Shown one piece after another: positions 33,486 through 45,240 of a stretch of 64,000 nucleotides of DNA; the stretch's first letter is position 1, and each line of letters opens with the position of its first letter. The notes below the pieces were generated by a model. That model worked only from the letters and a program-made list of their open reading frames with translations. It searched no databases and had not been told where the DNA came from. The position numbers and the translations under genes are program-made. The stretch is from Sphagnum compactum (Eukaryota; Bryophyta; Sphagnopsida; Sphagnales). The DNA is taken from the NCBI GenBank assembly GCA_965153455.1, contig OZ234498.1:8370001-8434000 (forward strand), read 5' to 3'.

Positions 33486-36400
33486 ATCAGTGTTGATGAA
33501 TTTAACACTTCTGAATTTGTCCCCCTTTCAAGCCATCCCCTTTCCTTGTTCCAATGAGATTTTAAGATGGGTAATATGGTCTTTGAAATTGTTTATTGGA
33601 GACTCGGACTCTTCTTTGCAGGCTGAAGACTCCCTTCTAATTTGGATTTGGGCTTTAGTTCTGTGCTTTCTTAGATTGCAACTTGGTTGCCCTGTTCCTT
33701 CCATCTCTTTTAAATGGTTACATGCCCTGTTCACAAAGTAGTTCAAGTGAAAATAAAATTTTCTCTGAATATTTTGCTTATGTATCTGCCACAAAAACAA
33801 ATTCCATTTTTTTGTGAATCCATATCCAATGTCAGATGATGCCAAATGTTGGCCTGGTTTAGTGCTTGAAAATTGTAAATTCTAAAGGTTAGCTAGAATG
33901 AAATTTCTGTTGTGATTGAACACACAATCCTCCATCTAAGACTTGAAGCTCTAGATGGTCATCATTCTCTCTTTGTTTGGATCATGGAAAGGTGTTCAAG
34001 TGGAGTGAGTGAAAAAATTGTGTCAGGGACTGACTTTGATTTCGTTTTTGACATTGATTCACATGGAAGGTTTTAGAGCAATAATGTGGAGTATGCAGAT
34101 TGCCAGCCTTCATAAACCTGGGTTTAAAAGACATGGCACATAACGCACCTTCTAAAGGTTAGTAACAACTGCAGCTGCCTTGTGAATTCAATGAAGAAAA
34201 CTGTTTCGAATGTCTGATGTTCAACTCACTGCTTCTCCAGACTGCTAGACATCACAAAGGAAGCTATTGAGAATGTGTAGATGATGTCTGGAACACTTGT
34301 GTCATAAATGGGGTCCTCTGATTGTTGACAGGAGGAGAGAGATGGGTTCTAAACTGGGAGAATGGGTTGGCTGTTGGGTTGGAGTAGCTATTGCTACATT
34401 TGTTTCATGCAGAGGAAGGTGCAGGACCTATGGAGAAGTGATGTACATAAGTCTTTACAACATTCTAAGGTTCTAGTTTTCTGTACATGATTGGCTAACT
34501 CCATGAGAGAACTCATTATAGTGACACTGACTTAGTGGTCAAGGTTTATTGTTGAAGTTGACAATGCTCTGTAGCTGTTCAGAGGTTTTGAACATGCCTT
34601 GTGTGCCAATGTTGAATATACTTATTGGAACTCAGTGTGCCACAAGTGTGGGTTCATATGTAAGATTTGTGCATTCTATTGAAGGAAACACTACCAGGTG
34701 CTGCCAGATTTTGATCGGGATTCACCACCACCACTAGAGCTTTCCATGGAACCCTGTATTTTGTGACCTTCCTCCCCGTCTTCACCTGTCCATCAACACA
34801 CAGGAAAATCAATTTCTCCCTTCCTGTTCACCCTAGAGTTTTGAATAAGTAAATTCTCATTTCCCCCCTGCCTGAGTGATCTAGATATCTGACCTGAGAG
34901 TACAGTTTTGCACTCAACTGATCATCTTAGATTGTCACACATTCTACATGACTCTTTAGATTGTTTCCTACCACACACATGTTCCATGAATTGAAGACAT
35001 ATTTTCTTTCTGATTAAACTTTGAAGGCTGGAACCTGGACAAGGAGATGAAGGATTGAAGGATTGGGTTGGCTACCACCCAAAGCAGGACTTATATCCAC
35101 CACTTACAGCTTTAATTTTCTTGTTTGTATTTGGTTGTTGCTTCCATAGCTGCTGCTTCTTGCAAAATCTGGCATCTCAAGTCCCAATATTCAATTGCAG
35201 TTTTGAAAACCCAATTTCCAGTTTCCAAGAAAAATGGGGAATCAATGAAACCTTCTAGGCAGATATAATTCCAGTGACCAGTATACAGATTATCAGTAGC
35301 CTTCTATACTAATCTGAGATTAGGGCCATTCTTTTTTGTTGGTATTGAGTGAGGTTACAAAAGCTCTTGTACAGTTGTCACTTGATTCACTGTAAATAGT
35401 TTGCGTTAAGCTTAAAAGAACCATTTGTTGAGAAGAGGTTTTTCTGATATTTGGTTTATGAAATAGTTTCCCTCGATTTCCAGTGAGCTGAATTTTTTTC
35501 ATCTTGGATTATCAATTGTTTCATTTAGCTTAGTACTATGAAGAAAGAAAATGCAACATTCCATTTAGTTTGGTGTTTCAAACACGTTGTTGGCCCTTCA
35601 AAACTTTTCAATCCAAGTTGAAACAAGAGAATTGTGAGCTTCCAAAGTGGCAAGACTAACTTGACAATTTCAAGATTGTGAAGTGAGAATCTTGGGTAGA
35701 AATGTCATCTTGGGGCCGCAGACGCATTCTTTCACTTTGAGAATTAGAGAGCTTGCCTTGAGTTTACATTTTGTTACAAAATTTTGAATCCACAAAATTC
35801 TTAACCTCCAATATTACACAAACCCTAAAGGTGCATCATTGCAATTCTAGTCTTGACACTGTTTTTTCAAATTTAAAAACCTTTAAGCCCAATTTGAAAA
35901 CTGAGTCTAATCCCATGTACTCCCTTGGATGGGAGAAATGACTACTTTTGATTGGCCCAAGTGATTGCATTAAAATTATCTCTTACCCTATATTATCCTA
36001 TGTTCCATGTCTTTTGATGGACCTTGTGCCATTGGCCCAAGTGGGATTACTTTCAAAGTTCTAAAGGATACAACTTTCAAAAACAACTTTTCAAAGTTTT
36101 AAAAGACAAAACTTTCCAAAAAAATCAATTGTGAAAAAAAATTATTGGCCCAAATGTGAATCCAAATGTTAAGGTTTGGGATTTGAAATGTTGTTCAACA
36201 TTGATTTATAGAAAAAAACCATCTTTGTAAATTTTAATTGTTTTTTAATGAAAAAAATTACTATAAATTCAATAACTTTTACTTTGTGGGTTTTGAGGAA
36301 CACATTGAAGAAATGGTTCTTCAACCCAGATCATCTATTAGTTCAGCTGTTGATTGTTTTGTACACCCTAAGGTTGGCCTCTTCTCCTTGTGTTCCTCTT

Positions 36401-36825
36401 CCATCTTCATCATATTTTCATGTTCGTAACACAAAATGGAAGCTTGAATTTGGTGGCCAGAAACCTAACCCAAAGATAACAAAGTTTTGATATTTTGTGA
36501 AGAGCTTCTTTCTGATTTCCAAAACATTCCACTAGTTGAACTTTCACTTTTTTAGAATTTGCATAACAAATTTTTATTTTTTCAGAATTAAGTTGAGTTT
36601 TTCACATGCATTGTACATTTCATATACATTTGGATTTACAGGAAATTTCAATATCTACAAAATTCCAATGTTTGCAAAATTTCCCATATTCACAACATTT
36701 CAACATTTACACAATATTTTAAAAAATCAAAAATTACAAAAATTACAAAATCATGATTTCATGTTAGGGTTCGGGTTTTACAAGGAGGTCACATGCATTG
36801 AAACATTTTTTGTTTGTTCATGGTT
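33486..36825. other. intergenic DNA, no gene recognised
   Basis: Short frames such as 33490-33741 and 34549-34737 have no matches I know. Base composition drifts from mixed (33.5-35.5 kb) to very AT-rich (35.8-36.8 kb). The AT-rich part may belong to the element or array that follows. Confidence 0.45.
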
Positions 36826-37376
36826 ATCCATCCATCCACCCATTCATCTAAGCATATATCCACTGGACCATCTAGCCTTTCATCCACCCATTCATCTAGC
36901 CATCCATTCAAACATCTATATATCCATCTAGCCATCCATCTAGTCATTCAAACATCCATCCATCAATCTTGCTATCTAGTTATCCATCCATCCATCCATC
37001 CATCCATTTAAGCATCTATTCACCTTTCCACCCATCCACCCACTCATCAAGCCATCAAGCCATCAAGCCATCCATACATCCTTCCATCCATCAATCCATC
37101 CATTTAACCTTCCATACATCCTACCATCCAACTAGCCATCTATCTAACCTTACATCCTTCCAATCATCTAGCCATCTAACCATCCTTCCAGTCCATCCAT
37201 TCATCTTGTTATTCATCCATCCATCCCTTCACCCATTCATCCACCCCATTGATTTAGCCATCCAACCACCCATCTATCCATCTACCTATTCACCCTTTCA
37301 TCTAGGCATCTAGTTATTTATCCATCCAATCAACTAGCTAGCCAACCTACCACTGACCCGTACATCTATCCATCCA
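36826..37376. repeat. CATC/CCAT minisatellite, about 550 bp
   Basis: An irregular array of CATC tetramers is interspersed with CATCTAGC, CATTCAT and CATCCACC variants. All three forward frames are rich in Ser, His, Pro and Ile and look like proteins by chance. The spacing is irregular and there are no unique spacers, so it is not a CRISPR array. It ends within a few tens of bases of the Helentron coding remnant. Confidence 0.9.
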
Positions 37377-37399
37377 TAGTGTAAAAATGGATAATATGT

Positions 37400-37920
37400 A
37401 GTATAATACACCTTTGTCATTTAATGATGTTTTATATTCATGTAATCTTTGTTTAATTTCATCATATGGTGTTGGTAACTTTCTATTTGATCCCATATCT
37501 TACTTATTAAAGTATTCATTAATAGCCCTCCAAATAAGACAAGATAGTATGCAATATTTAAAAGAATGTTTAGCATCAAATACACCAAAAAACAAGAATG
37601 TAGTCTTAGGGAATTGAACCCAAGTTTTTCATATGATTTACATAATGGTCAAGTTTCCAACGAACATCAATACATTGAAAAAATGTCCCAAAGTGCAATA
37701 GTAGGTGCCTTATGGGAAGACTTTACATCAATTTTTTGGATAGCTGAATATTTACAACAACCAATCTATGTTTGGAATAAATATTCAAATAGAGTTATGT
37801 GTAGTGTGGATTAGATTACCAAATAGACCTTTTACATATTGCTTATAGTAATCAACATTTTGAACCAATTGAATATACATGTGATGTTAAAAACACTCAA
37901 TTTCAATTTGAGACACAAAA
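37400..37920 (+). pseudogene. Helentron OTU-like cysteine protease domain, inactivated
   Basis: Frames 37414-37617 and 37566-37814 plus a short continuation read SSYGVGNFLFDPISYLLKYS, QIRQDSMQYLKECL, YIEKMSQSAIVGAL, EYLQQPIYVWNKYSN and HIAYSNQHFEPIEY. This is the OTU pattern, where the family has GDGNCLF at the start and an NHYEP-type histidine near the end. Here the Asp of GDGNC is Val and the catalytic Cys is Phe, while the late His is kept (HFEP). The domain is therefore catalytically dead as well as frameshifted. Confidence 0.7.
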
Positions 37921-38905
37921 TTCTAAATCATTTATAAATTTGGATGATTACCCAATGCTCTCAAGACCAATGAAACAAGAAATGCAAATACTTGCCCAAA
38001 AAATATGTTTTAATTAGAATGATGATTTAGATTGTGTTTTGATGAAACTTTTGGAAACTTATTCAAATGCACCTTTAGAATACATTGTCCAAGTATTTAA
38101 TTCATCATTTAATACTAGTGTTACTAAAACTCAAGTACATAATTATATTCAATAAATGTAGGAAAAGAAACAAGTAAATGAAAATCTTGTTAGTTTTGGA
38201 ATTGCAATGTCCATGCCCAATAACATCCCAATATTACCAGTAACTAAAAATGATCGTTTCATAATTAAAGATTTAACAATAGTTGAAAATATATCAATGA
38301 TTGAAAATATTCCAATGGTTGAGAATGTCTTGATAATTGAAAGTGTTCCAATGATTAATGGGATGCCAATAGATGAAAATGTTCCAATAGTTGAAAGACA
38401 CGAATAATTGAAAATGGTCAAATAATCAAAGAATTATCTAATTGTAAATCACAAAAAATATCACACAAAAGAAAAAGATCCATTTTTGACTGGACCTCTT
38501 ATGATGAAACTATTTCGAAAATAAGAAAATCCCATTTTAATGTAATTTTTTTCTGCAAAAGATATGACTTCACTACATAAATTTCCACACATCAAAGGGA
38601 CAAAATCCCAAATCATTTCTCATCTAAAATACACAAATAGTAAAAGCCCACAAGTTTGTATTACAAATACAAAAATTGGATCATCAACACAAAATGGATG
38701 CAATTTTAAAAATATCAAAAAAATACACAATATTAAAAAATTATTAATTCAAAAGAAGACACATGTGAATTAAAACATGTTAATACATATAGGCAAAAAT
38801 TTCAAGATGTTCCAATAACACCATTTTTTTTTGAAAAATTATGTTTTTTGAAACAACTCAAAATTGTTACAAATAAATTAGCACAAAAAATTTGCACATT
38901 TTTAG
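37921..38905 (+). other. Helentron linker region with low-complexity Ile/Val/Pro-Met repeats
   Basis: At 38207-38400 a repeated short motif of the type IVENI-PMVENV (IENIPMVENVLIIESVPM) appears in one frame, from an approximately 30-bp tandem repeat (VEN(I/V)xxIE). The rest is very AT-rich with stops. The region links the OTU block to the DUF6570-like block, so it is probably the variable linker of the same polyprotein. Confidence 0.4.
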
Positions 38906-39400
38906 AAATTGAAGATGATAAACCATAAAATAATAACACATATATGTTCAAATTCTTTAAACAACATCAACAAAGGCAAAAGACCCCGATATCAAGTTCC
39001 ATATAATATATCAAAAAATAAAATGATATCATCGGTAACAAAATTAACACATTTAAAAAAACATCTTATTTCTCCACAATTAGCTTTTGCTCAAATATAT
39101 AAACTTCATGGTTATAGTCAATATAAAATGAAAGGTATTATTATTAATGTCCTAGCAAATATTATCATATGCAATTAGTGTTAGCACGTTTATCATATGA
39201 TGAGGCAACAATAGGTGTATTTGTAAAGGGACGACTTGAATACAAATCACCTTACATGTTTGGAAATGTGCGTCTTAATTTAGTCATGTTGGCACTAAAG
39301 GATTTAATTTCAACACCATTATACTCAAATTTAAATGTTACACACTCAATGGAGCAATTTGTTCTCTATGCATACAACCTTGTATCAAACAAATGACCAA
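38906..39400 (+). pseudogene. Helentron DUF6570-like block
   Basis: Frames 38909-39178 and 39169-39396 read KRPRYQVPYNISKNK, LISPQLAFAQIYKLHGYSQYK, then ARLSYDEATIGVFVKGRLEY and KSPYMFGNVRLNLVMLALKD. This is the block that precedes the Rep in many Helitron polyproteins (LAFAQIYKLxGYGQYK, ATIGVFxK, YKSPYMxGNVRPN). One frameshift separates the two halves. Confidence 0.7.
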
Positions 39401-39539
39401 AATATATCATCATCTGATGATTCTAATTTTGAAAATGAAGACCATGTTACTTGTGCACCAATAGATTCCATGATACATAACTTTTTACATGCTTAAAAAA
39501 TTAATGATTATGAAAACATTATATATTCTATTGGTCCAA

Positions 39540-40840
39540 GTCAAGATTTTCATCCTTTAAGTTTGTTTAGAGATAATCATTCAAAAGAATTGAATTTTCC
39601 AACATTATTTTATGGGCATCCACAAAGCTTAACTATTTTTTTAAAATTATCATATCAACAAATAGCACCTTGGGAATTGCTTCTCAAATCCAAAGATTTT
39701 TCAATTAATATTTCTAACCTTTTCCTTAAAGCCACTAAAGTTTCTATCCAAAAAGTTATAGGCTCTAGATGCGTATGTATACATAAACTAAATGGTAGAT
39801 CATTAAAGGTTTCTGAAGTACGAGATGAACCAAATTTAGATAAGATTTTCAAATCACACTTAGGATATTGTGATTTAGAAGGGCTACGTACTTCACCAGA
39901 TTATTTAGAAAATTTACGAAAAAAATTATTTATTATGATAAGACAAATTGGTCTTTCAACATTTTTTGTAACTTTTAGTCCTATAGAAAGATTGTGGGAT
40001 CCTCTCATAAAAGCCCTACACACCTTGCATGTTAAAAAACTAATTCTTCCAAACAAAATTGAAAACCTTTAAATTATTCATATACCAAAATTGATACACA
40101 ACGATCTTATAACATGTGCAAGATATTATGATCATAAAACATTATATGTTTTCGCACATTATTCAACAAAGACCCATCTATTTTTGGACAAGTGTGTGAT
40201 TTTTTTTGTCATAGAATTTCAAAATTGTGGTAGTGAGCATGACCATGGCCTTTTATGGATTAAAGATGCAGTAATATATGGAATTAATACAAATGAAGAA
40301 ATTGAGAATTTTGTTGATAAATACACTTCATGCCATGTATCGTTATTACCAATTACATTACAAAATGCACAACAACATCAAAACGCTCGAACATGTAAGA
40401 AAAAAAATCATGTTGTCAATAGATTCCATTATCCCTTGCCTCCCATGAGTAAAACAACAATATTAAAACCATTAGAATTAAAAGAAGACTTACCTTTTAA
40501 CAAAAAATATTTGCAACAACAAGCAATAAAAGTTTTTGAATTAAAAAAAGATTTTAAAACATATGAAAACATTACAATTTTTAAAATCTTTAAATCTATT
40601 ACATCTTGATGAAGAAACATACATATTAGGTTTAAGAAGAAAATTAATGAAACCATAGATTTTTTTTAAACAAACACCATCAAATATTAAAACCAATGCA
40701 TTTAGCATACATGCTATTCTTTATGGTTTGCAAATATGGATATTCAATTTATTTTAGATTATATGCAGCTACATCATATTGTACATCATACATGACTAAA
40801 ATTGATAAATACATAACCTTAGAATTGCATTCAATAAAAA
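39540..40840 (+). pseudogene. Helentron Helitron-like N domain and Rep (HUH, YxxxY)
   Basis: The frame 39563-40072 has LNFPTLFYGHPQ, the LGYCDLEGLRTSPDYLENL block and MIRQIGLSTFFVTFSPIERLW. The next frame (to 40609) has ARYYDHKT, VIEFQNCGSEHDHGLLWI, and YTSCHVSLLPIT, then FHYPLPPMSKT. The histidine pair of the HUH motif lies at 40238-40246 (His-Asp-His). Further on, in a third frame, SYCTSYMTKIDK puts two tyrosines three residues apart (codons at 40777 and 40789), as in Helitron Rep proteins. The key residues survive, but the frame is broken at least twice between them. Confidence 0.8.
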
Positions 40841-41149
40841 AAAAATGCATGTTTAGATATAATTGATGCCAACATTAGAATCCAAAAAATGGGTAATGTT
40901 TTTTCAATGTTCAACAAATGCTTACCCAGCTAGCCATTTATTTAGTTTTTTCAATTCCTTTATATCATTCATCATGAACATTTAAATTTATCAATATTTC
41001 TTCATACCAAGAACATGTTTTTTTATTAAACATAATCCTTATTAAATCAATTAGAATCCGATTCTACTAACATATTGTGTGCATCAATTATTGACAAATA
41101 TTTAAATCGAAAAAAAATATGAATATTTATCATTAGGAAAATTTGCCTC

Positions 41150-42675
41150 CTATTACAACATGATAAACAACAAATTATCAAAATGTCGTAAACAAAAAAT
41201 CATTCAATTTGTGAATTATAATAAATATAAAGATATAAAAAATTGGTTAAGATACCAACTTCTTTTACATTCACCAATTAAAAATTATGAGAATTCATTA
41301 TTAGGAACAAATGTTACCTATCATGATGCATATTGTGAAATAAAAGAAAATATATCCATAATTAGGTCCAAATTCAATTATAACATGCAAAACAAACATA
41401 CAAATGAAGAATATCATGTTATGAACTTAAAATTGAACTTTTCACATCTACAAAACATATGGAATGATAACATTGATGATGACATTGGTGACACACGTCC
41501 TTTAATCCCCATAAAAAATACATCAAATATTGAAAAATATGATTTGAAAAATGATTTCATCATTCAATCATGTAATACATTAGATCATAAAACACAAAAT
41601 TTTGAAGATGATGGTTTCACAATATCATCAAATTCTATGATAATGAATGAATTAGAATATCGAAAAATGCTTAGACAATTAAACAAAGAAAAAAAAAATA
41701 TTTGATGATATAATGTTTTAAAAAAATGTATCATAATATTCTAATACATATTTTTTTATAGGAGGTGTTGGAACTGGTAAAAAAATTACTTTAAAACTAA
41801 AAATTTATGGTTTATTATGACTATATAATAAAGACCTATCATTAAACTTAACAAAAATTAAAGCATTACTTATGGAATTTGCCGGTAAAGCTACATTCAA
41901 TATTGATGGTCAAATAATACATTAACATTGTACATACCTGTTCAACAAACATAATAAATCTATCAAATTTATCATCAAAATTTTCAAATAAACTCACATG
42001 TTGATATGAACAATTACAACTAATTATAATAGATGAAATATTTCTTGTAAATGCAAAAGTGTTTTATGTTATAGACCACCGATTAAGGGCAATAAAACAT
42101 ATTCAAAATGAATTCTTCAGTGGTCTAGATGTCATCATGTTAGGTGACTTTTATCAAACACCTCTTGTTAAAGAATGTTGGGTTTTTTCTTCCCTTAATG
42201 ACATCGTAAATGCATTAGCACCAAACTTTTGGAAAAACAATATTAAATACTATGAATTAACTTTAGTTATGCAACAAAAGGATACACAATTTATAAAAAC
42301 TTTAAACAAATTTCATACATGCACACAAACTTTAGAAGACATTTAATATATCAATTCAAATTGTTGTTGACAAATACCAAATAGTTTAACTACACCACAT
42401 TTATTTTATACAAGTATTCTAGTGTGAAAACATAATAAATTTGTGTTTAACAAAACATATGGCCCAACATTCAATTTTGAGGTTACAAACATTCTTCATC
42501 ATTCATGTCCATCATCATATAAACTTTTAGATGACCCAAGTAAAACTGTAAACTTACGTACTACAATTCACATCAAACAAAGTATGGTAGTTGAATTGTG
42601 TGCTGGAAATTATGCAACATACGATGGCCTTGTTAATGGAGTTGATAGTGTGTTCAAAACATCAACATCTTAACA
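41150..42675 (+). pseudogene. Helentron PIF1-type helicase domain
   Basis: After a linker frame (41160-41705, RKQKIIQFVNYNKYKDIKNW) the helicase begins with a Walker A remnant GGVGTGKKI at 41761, where GKS/GKT has become GKK. Walker B follows as LIIIDEIFLVNAK, with Asp-Glu codons at 42032-42037. The frame 42059-42346 gives IDHRLRAIK, DVIMLGDFYQTPLV (motif III, GD(F)xQ), and ELTLVMQQKD. The end of the domain is IKQSMVVELCAGNYATYDGLVNGVDS (42570-42650). Multiple stops interrupt it, so it cannot function. Confidence 0.8.
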
Positions 42676-42732
42676 AAACCATAGTTTGGATATTGTTCCC
42701 AAATTAAAAAAAAAGGATTATCATACATTATT

Positions 42733-43551
42733 TGACGCGCTCCTAAGTCCCTTGTTGAACCCACTTGAGGGTTCAACTATGTAGAGTTGCGGAAAGTTGG
42801 GACTTGGGGGCCGCTCCCGACTTCCAGCACTAAAGAGGGGTAGAGGGGCGTGCTAGAAGTCCCGAGATTAGACTAGGAAGAGGACAAGCGTTTCACCTAC
42901 TCAAATCTGCATCAAAACCAACCCCAAGTTGGTTAGAACTCATTTTGCACCCTTTTGGTGTTGGGACAAGCCACGGGCTAACTCGGACTCACTTGACTCA
43001 CCACGGCCCGGACTCGGGGGAAGCCACCACCTTCCCCCATATAGTATACTCTGCGTTTCACTGCGGAGGCTACATCCGAATGGCTCTTTTTCTCGGGACT
43101 CCCAAGTTGGAGTCCCGAAACTATCCCGGGTTGGAGTCCCGGAACTTTGGGAGCTTGTATCTCCCGGCTTCGACCTCCGATTGGAGTGAGGTCTGAACCA
43201 AAGTTGTAGCCCTTTTCGATAGCTTTCCAACGCCATGTTGCACTACTTCAGGCGACGTCGCGAAAGGGTCGATTCCCGACTTTTAGTGGTCGGGAGTCAA
43301 ACTGCCAATTTGACTCCCGGCTCTTCTTTTGCCCATAACTTGGGCTGCAGATGTCCAAATTGCTAATGCGAGGGCATTTTAGACATCTACACTTCAAGAC
43401 CTTTCCATTGATATAAAGAAGACCTCAAGGCGAGGTGTTTTGACCCCCTGTAATCGCTTCTGAGTTTTCGGGAGTCCCGGAGGACTCCAACTTCCCACTT
43501 TTGGGAGTGTGGGCTTCACCCTCACACTTAGCCCAAAGTGGGGTTGCGACA
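42733..43551. mobile_element. solo LTR, 819 bp, with 5-bp target duplication
   Basis: A GC-rich block interrupts the AT-rich Helentron. It starts TGACGCGCTCC and ends GGTTGCGACA, so it has TG and CA ends with short inverted TG(A/T)CGC termini. The 5 bases before it (TTATT, 42728-42732) are repeated right after it (43552-43556), the usual duplication of LTR-element integration. Inside are hairpin-prone GGGAGTCCCG stretches and a TATATAGTATA-like box at about 43039. No coding domain is present. It is probably left by recombination between two LTRs, and the parental superfamily is unknown. Confidence 0.85.
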
Positions 43552-43559
43552 TTATTCTT

Positions 43560-44850
43560 TCTCACATTCAAACAAAAAAATGATTATACTTGTTAACTCC
43601 ACTCCAACATCAAAACTTTCACATTGATCAACGTGTAGTGGAAAAAATGAATAGATTAAAAACTTTTGCAAATTGGACAACTTTTGTTCCTCGATTGAAA
43701 TTTTTTTATCAATTGCATGTTATTATACAAGCCCTCAATACAAATTCTTTACGACAACATTACCAAGATATAAATCATGACCATAACCTACAAGTATCAC
43801 ATGTTCTATGCATTTTGGAAACTAGAATACAATTATCAAATGATGTACAAATTTTCATAAATATATTAAAATATTCATACATTTCAATTTATGATGGTCA
43901 TGGTTTGATAATGATGTACAATGCACAAATGCTCTAACAATCTTACTACACAACATGTAATGGATCAGAATATATATCAGCTACATTTTACATAAGAACT
44001 CAAAGAACAATTCATATAATATGGGTACAAATGGGTTAATAGGTGCCATTGTTGCGCCCTTGGGTGATTGCTTTTTGGAGAATAGTTTTGAAATATTTTC
44101 GAAAAACGTTTTCAAAACAATCTTTAAATTTTTTAAAGAAAAATCTTTGTATTATTTTGTTAAGGTTTGTGTTAAAAAATTTGTCAAGAGTATGTCATTT
44201 TCAAAGTTTTCCAAGTCCATTTACAAGTCCATTTACTGCTTAAAAGCAATGGTTGCAAGTCCTTTTACATTACTTTTGAAGGTCCAAATGTTAATGAAAT
44301 AATTTCATATTTTGGACATTTAAAATAAGATATTAGATTTGATAATGTGTAAAAACTTTAACTTATTTTCAAGTTAATTTTTAAAAAAAAAAATTTGGTG
44401 TAAAAAACATAAAATTAAACAATGGTTATGACTACTTTTGGCATAATTGTACCCATATGTGTTTATAGAAATCAATTTTCTTTGATTTCCATGTTCCTCA
44501 ACACATTAGAAACGTTGATTCAAAATTTCCCAAATGATTGCCCATTCACTGTCTTAAAAGATTTTAATATTGACATTTTAGATGCTAGCAATCATAAGAA
44601 CAATAAACAACAATTAATAAACTTTATGAATAAATTTGAATTAAAATCCCAATTAAAAAATATCACAACAAAAGCTGGATCACAATTAAACCATATATGG
44701 TCAAATGTGCCAAGGTATGAATGCAAATTAAGTGTTTTAGAAGCATATTGACCAAAAATTCACAAACCAATTTGTATAGCATTCAAACTACTAGACACAC
44801 TTCCAATTTATAGTGATAAACCAATATTATTTCAATTCATCTAATGTATT
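43560..44850 (+). pseudogene. Helentron AP-type endonuclease (EEP) domain, interrupted
   Basis: Frame 43590-43937 reads SLRQHYQDINHDHNLQVSHV, then LCILETRI, and YISIYDGHGLIMMY. A MITE then splits the domain (44022-44455). It resumes with CVYRNQFSLISMFLNTLE, FTVLKDFNIDILDA, LINFMNKFELKSQLKN and TTKAGSQLNHIWSNVP. These are endonuclease/exonuclease/phosphatase blocks where the family has GDFN and DHIW. Here they are KDFN and NHIW, so at least one catalytic acid is lost (Asp to Asn). The remainder reaches about 44815 (KPICIAFKLLDTLPIY). Confidence 0.75.
44022..44455. mobile_element. MITE, 434 bp, TA target duplication and TGGGTACAA termini
   Basis: TGGGTACAA (44022-44030) is mirrored by TTGTACCCA (44447-44455), and the element is bounded by TA on both sides (44020-44021 and 44456-44457). 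Taking the element and one TA away makes the endonuclease frame continue in phase, with the residue pattern the family shows there. This is strong evidence for a clean insertion. The TA duplication suggests a Tc1/mariner-related non-autonomous element. No protein is encoded. Confidence 0.8.
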
Positions 44851-45119
44851 TAAAATTTTTATAAAGGACAAAACATCTCGTGGCATAGTCATATGGGAAA
44901 GATGAAAAAATATGGGAAAAATGAAAAGAGATCTGCCAAAATATGCAGTTGTAGTAGGCATGTAACAAAATGTGACAAAAATATGAAAAATCCAAAAAGT
45001 CCAATAGAATTTCAATCCCAAGCACTGTCACATTGTGAGGACAAAAAGGTCTAAGATCACCATTTTTACACAATAGGCTCCAACAAGTTGCCATTTTATA
45101 AAGGGAAACCCAAATTTTT

Positions 45120-45240
45120 TTACTTCCCTCTTTGAGCTCTTGGCCAAATTTAGCTAAGTCCTATTGTGGGAGATCACCAACCCAGCTACTTCGCAAATTT
45201 GAGAAGAAAAAATTTGGCTAGAATTGGTAAATTTTTTACT
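45120..45240 (+). repeat. dispersed repeat family A, partial copy
   Basis: GGCCAAATTTAGCTAAGTCC, a CAACCCAGCTACTTCGCAAA-like block and TTTGAGAAGAAAAAATTTGG follow the order of family A. The 5' and 3' parts are not matched, so this is a fragment or a more distant member. Confidence 0.35.

Larger units (their letters stand above)
37377..44850 (+). mobile_element. decayed Helentron (Helitron2-like) rolling-circle transposon
   Basis: About 7.5 kb of very AT-rich DNA carries, all on the plus strand and in Helentron order, an OTU-like domain, a DUF6570-like block, a Helitron-like N domain and Rep with HUH and YxxxY motifs, a PIF1-type helicase, and an AP-type endonuclease. Helentrons differ from classical plant Helitrons in carrying the endonuclease. 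The coding frame is split by many stops and frameshifts and by two later insertions (42733-43551 and 44022-44455). Apart from these, the gene order is complete. Element ends were not identified. The minisatellite on the left flank may belong to it, because non-autonomous Helentrons often contain tandem repeats. Confidence 0.8.

Noticed and set aside
36814-37313. Ser/His/Pro/Ile-rich frames in the CATC array
   Set aside because: All three frames look alike because the repeat is translated. This is not a protein.
36826-37376. CRISPR-like array
   Set aside because: The repeats are irregular tetramers without unique spacers, and the host is eukaryotic.
42929-43236. Frames inside the solo LTR
   Set aside because: They lie in a non-coding LTR with clear borders and target duplication and are mutually overlapping.
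37377-44850. Classical plant Helitron
   Set aside because: The endonuclease and OTU blocks belong to Helentrons, so the classical label was dropped.
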